DNA from: Scortum barcoo
Taxonomy: Eukaryota > Chordata > Actinopteri > Centrarchiformes > Terapontidae
Direction: 5' to 3'
Assembly (NCBI GenBank): GCA_023238725.1
Contig: CM041536.1
Span: forward strand, 11,992,271-12,056,270
Length of the DNA: 64,000 nucleotides
Shown here: positions 60,901 through 64,000 of the stretch, one piece after another
How the letters are laid out: each line of letters begins with the position of its first letter
How positions within the stretch are numbered: position 1 is the stretch's first letter
Program-made: the position numbers and the translations under genes
Notes under the pieces: generated by a model
Told to the model about the DNA's origin: nothing
Databases searched by the model: none
The model's input: the letters and a program-made list of their open reading frames with translations, nothing else

Positions 60901-63432
60901 AATTACACCTGCAGGATGGGTGAAATATATAGTTTTAAGCGTCCTGATTTTAAAAGTACAACTCTGATCGCCTGGAATGTGACTCTAACACTGTATTTAC
61001 ATCATGCATGATGACAGTCAGACATGAGAAAGATTCTCATGGTTATAACATGCAAGCATTTGCGTCATCTGACAACACAGCTGTATGATCACAGAGGTGG
61101 CTGCATGAGGATAAAAAAACTATATGCATTGACAATACAGCCCTATATTCATAAAATGTGTCTAAGAATAGACACATTCTTAGACACATTTTGCCTTCAA
61201 TCGCCTCCACCAGGACAGATATGTCAGCGCTTTCAGAAAAAGCTTCCAGTTGTAATTACAAGCTGGATGTTGGCATCAATCGTGTTTACAAGACAATGAC
61301 TGGTGATTACACTTCCATATGACACAAATACAGCATACTGGAAGTCTGTGGGGAATGCTCCTATTGTTCAATCACTGCCATCTACTGTAATGTAGTTCTT
61401 GTATTTATCAAACAGTTACAGTCATTTCACTCTATTGAACTAACCTACTGCACTATTTTGCATTACAAACTGACTGTGGAAGTTGTATTCTTACATATAA
61501 TTAATTTCTTCTTAGGCATTTCAGTTTCTGTGCTGTCTCATTTTTAGGTGCTGTGATGTACAGATTTACCTGAAGGATCCATAAAATATCCTATCATATC
61601 CTGTCATATCCATTGTGCCTAAAGGGAACTCTTTGGGGAAATGCTCAATCATTCCTCATGACAGTATCATATCCTTCTGAACCTTGCATATGTGTTACAC
61701 ACAGCATCACACCCTGGCAGGAAATTGTTCTCACCAGTGAGAAGAAGAGTAAAATCCCAACCGCAGGCTACTTTTGTGACCCTCTCGCTCGGGCTAGGAC
61801 AGAGTTGAAAAGTTGTAATGTCTGCATTGTGGCCAAGTCCCAACTGGCCCCTGTGATTCTGTCCGCACACAAACACCTCTCCATTCTCTGTCCAACACAA
61901 AAAACACCACAAAGATTTGGGAACCATGGAATGTATTATTTAGTGAGACAAGTGAGACAACAGACATTTTAAAAACGGACAACATACAAAGACTGAGTTT
62001 GTTATTCAAACACATTCCAGTCAGACAGTTTTTTGGAGCCTGTTATATGAGGAAAAAAAGCACTAACAGAGAGAGTAACACCTGCAAACTGGCTCCAAAC
62101 CATAAACATATTTAAACAGACAATGGATCAAATTGCTTTTCTCTTTCTTTTTTGGCCAGCCATGCAACTACATGTGACGTAGGTTATTATTATTTCTTTT
62201 AGCTGAATAGGTTTTCCAGACATGCAAATGCATCTTGCTCAGTGATGTAAAGTACATTTACTCAAGTACTGACCTTAAGTACAGTTTTGAAGTTCTTGTA
62301 CCTTATTAGAGTATTTCCATTTCCTGCTACTTTATATGCCTATGCAACTAAATTTAAACTTTTTACTCCACTACCTTCATTTGATAGCTTTGCTTACATT
62401 GCAGATTCAAATGAGAAAACTTCTCTCTGAGAATATATTCACAGACTCGCCAGATACAGCAGCTGATATTTTCTCCATTTCTACCAGCTGGAGAATCAAA
62501 GTGATGAACTCATTCTTGAATCAATAATTCTCATCCAATAATTAATACACATTATTCTGAAAGGGGCCATGATGCTGAAAATGCATAAATGCTAACACGT
62601 TTGTACTTGACAGTAAAATTCTGAATTCAGGAGTATTTCTACACTGATGTAATATTACTTTTACTTAAGTACAAGATGTGAGTACTAATTCTACGTCTGG
62701 GCTAGCTGTATATTTTTTTACATACACTGGTGTCTTATAATCATCTGAAGGATGGGCTGGGTGTTTGGTGTGACAGGGTTTAAAAGCAAACCAATTAATT
62801 GGATTAACTCAACACAAACATCATTAACAATCCCGTTGTTTGTCCAGGAGGAGGCGCCACATGACCTGTGTCCGGTTAAGACGCGGTTCACATCGCTGGT
62901 CGCATGTAATGAGGCGGACAGAGGCTTGCTTTAAAGGGAAAAGTGCAGTTCAGGAGCAAACTTGACTTGACGTGACTTACCGGTGATGAGCACTGAGTGG
63001 CCGCCGCCGCCGTTCACCGCCCGGACCGCCTTGTTGTGTAGGGCGGCGGTGTCAGAGAGCCGGGGGTCCGCCTGGTCCTCCACATGTCCCTGCCCCAGCT
63101 GCCCGTAGCTGTTGGCCCCCTGACAGACACCATATCGATTACTAACACCGTTCAGACCAGACAGAAAACTACTAATGCTGATTGAACCAAATGTAAGCGG
63201 CTGTTTGTTTTCAGTACACTAGTGTGGTGGAGCTAACGTCAGCTAAAGTGCCGTGTTAAAGTCTCCTAATGAAGCTGGTGGTGAGTATTTTAATATAATT
63301 ATACTACACGGCCACAAATACGCTATAAAAAGCGCTAAAATAAACGCTTTACAGGAAAAACAAACACTTTAATGTTGAAGACTACAAACTTACCCACGAC
63401 TGTAAACACTGCTGCCGTGAGCGCGTTTCCAT
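54997..63432 (-). CDS. sergef: SERGEF (secretion-regulating guanine nucleotide exchange factor, RCC1 repeats)
   Basis: RCC1-like beta-propeller protein tied in mammals to secretion. Eleven coding exons on -: 63394-63432, 62981-63119, 61735-61887, 60767-60861, 60453-60513, 60256-60369, 60089-60151, 59344-59502, 59080-59243, 57717-57750 (or 57713), 54997-55190; 1215 nt (404 aa; human 458). Repeat signatures appear in order: SWGANSYGQLGQG; VFVCGQNHRGQLGLGH with VACGWDFTLLLTG; VLACGSNAFGQLGDG with VAAGLRHSLAVTG; VYQWGRGL; MVAAGSAHCVCLTG; LFLWGSNKHGQL with AWSGWTHIVAQTGE; VFTWGRGDYGQLGR; IACGSEHNLA; SWGWNEHGMCGDG; IGCGAGHSMAVC. WGSNKHGQL, SGWTH and WGWNEHGMCGDG match human SERGEF strongly. The C-terminus is shorter than human. 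Intron 5 has a GC donor. Exons 6 and 10 each have two donors 4 bp apart; only the upstream one keeps frame. KCNC1-SERGEF adjacency matches human. Confidence 0.95.
55470..55517. promoter_or_regulatory. Tandem RFX-type X-box palindromes in the last sergef intron
   Basis: cgtgccatggcaac (55470-55483) and attgccatggcaac (55504-55517) match the palindromic X-box GTTGCCATGGCAAC at 12 and 13 of 14 positions. A third copy lies about 460 bp to the right. Binding by RFX factors is an inference from the motif. Confidence 0.5.
55976..55989. promoter_or_regulatory. Third X-box palindrome
   Basis: gtttccatggcaac differs from GTTGCCATGGCAAC at one position. Same intron as the tandem pair at 55470-55517. 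Confidence 0.5.
61153..61192. repeat. Perfect 17-bp inverted repeat with 6-nt loop in sergef intron 3
   Basis: Arms aaaatgtgtctaagaat (61153-61169) and attcttagacacatttt (61176-61192) are exact reverse complements around the loop agacac. No mismatch, so probably recent or selected, or a very small palindromic element. Confidence 0.8.
62241..62697. repeat. Degenerate dispersed teleost repeat (aagtac family) in sergef intron 2
   Basis: Begins aagtacatttactcaagtac near 62250 and ends tacttttacttaagtacaag plus atgtgagtact near 62685. Same family as 24540-25018. No coding capacity. Confidence 0.6.
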
Positions 63433-64000
63433 GGAGCAACTAGCGACAAATGAAATCAGCACTATTTACGACAGTGTCGTGAAGTGTGATAACACGATTT
63501 GACTGTCAACATAAACCGTATTGTAGTATCAATATAATTATTATTTAAATATAACGTGTATATATTTATATTTATATGTATTTATATCAATTTATATATA
63601 ATAATGTATTAATAATGTAGATATAATAATGTATTATAAAATTAATATACTGTTTTAAAAGATATTCATATAATTATACACAGCCATAACCTATTGACCA
63701 AATAACACTGTATATAAATGTTAATATAAATATCAATGTAATATTTATATAAAGTCTATATTTGTTATCTGATAAAATCAGACTTTGTTTGTTTGGTGGC
63801 TTCAACAAAAAAAGCATTTATTTAAGTTTTGAATGGTGTTTTATAGTGTGTTTTTATGAAATGCAGCTGCAAATACATTACATTAAAGAAATTACATACA
63901 CTGAGTGCGTAAGTGCATAAAATAGACAGAATGAGCATAAAAACTTGGATAGCATAGCTTTATTAATTTGAAATAAGATAGAAAATAAAACCCACTTGAT
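63433..64000. other. sergef promoter side and AT-rich right edge
   Basis: The first tens of bases upstream of the sergef ATG are the likely minimal promoter or 5' UTR; an X-box-like gtttccatggagcaac spans 63425-63440, over the start codon. Beyond about 63520 the sequence becomes very AT-rich (TATA/ATAT repeats) and I see no gene. Confidence 0.4.

Noticed and set aside
63520..64000. AT-rich right edge as an origin, satellite or matrix attachment region
   Set aside because: Only irregular TA/AT-rich sequence; no tandem unit or specific motif supports such a call.
1..64000. CRISPR arrays, operons, tRNA or rRNA genes, viral insertions
   Set aside because: Both strands were read for direct-repeat arrays, cloverleaf signatures and retroviral or phage proteins; none was seen. 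The gene content is entirely vertebrate nuclear.

Overview
This window is nuclear DNA from a bony fish, most likely a percomorph teleost. The genes are compact, split by short GT-AG introns, and encode vertebrate-specific families. The introns carry degenerate repeats of a kind common in percomorph genomes, and CA/GT microsatellites are frequent. There is no prokaryotic, viral or organellar organisation. All exon models below were read by hand from splice signals, reading phase and remembered family sequence; no alignment was run.

Five protein genes can be modelled nearly completely. From left to right they are: (1) a SIGIRR/DIGIRR-type IL-1 receptor family regulator on + (coding 2637-8662), with two Ig domains, one membrane span and a TIR domain, and with a one-base frameshift in its first Ig exon; (2) plakophilin-3 on - (23819 down to 10505, 13 coding exons, 836 codons); (3) the tetraspanin CD81 on - (40584 down to 31881, 8 coding exons, 239 codons); (4) the Shaw-type potassium channel kcnc1 (Kv3.1) on + (42542 to 49866 or 52486), with three possible C-termini; (5) the RCC1-repeat protein SERGEF on - (63432 down to 54997, 11 coding exons). 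A short possible terminal exon of an unidentified + gene lies at 787-821.

sigirr and pkp3 converge, and so do kcnc1 and sergef; in the second pair the opposing poly(A) signals are only about 40-60 bp apart. cd81 and kcnc1 diverge from a shared GC-rich interval of about 2 kb. In human, SIGIRR, PKP3 and CD81 lie in 11p15.5, and KCNC1 and SERGEF in 11p15.1, so the window brings these two blocks together. MYOD1, the human neighbour of KCNC1, is not seen here, which would fit one of two teleost whole-genome-duplication copies.

The genes share no pathway: innate immune damping (sigirr), desmosomes (pkp3), membrane microdomains (cd81), fast-spiking neuronal excitability (kcnc1) and secretion or GEF-like function (sergef). 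I found no undescribed multi-gene system. The points most worth a second look are the sigirr frameshift, a cluster of palindromic RFX-type X-boxes in the last sergef intron, the three kcnc1 tails, the sergef tandem-donor frame problem, and several hairpins and MITE families.
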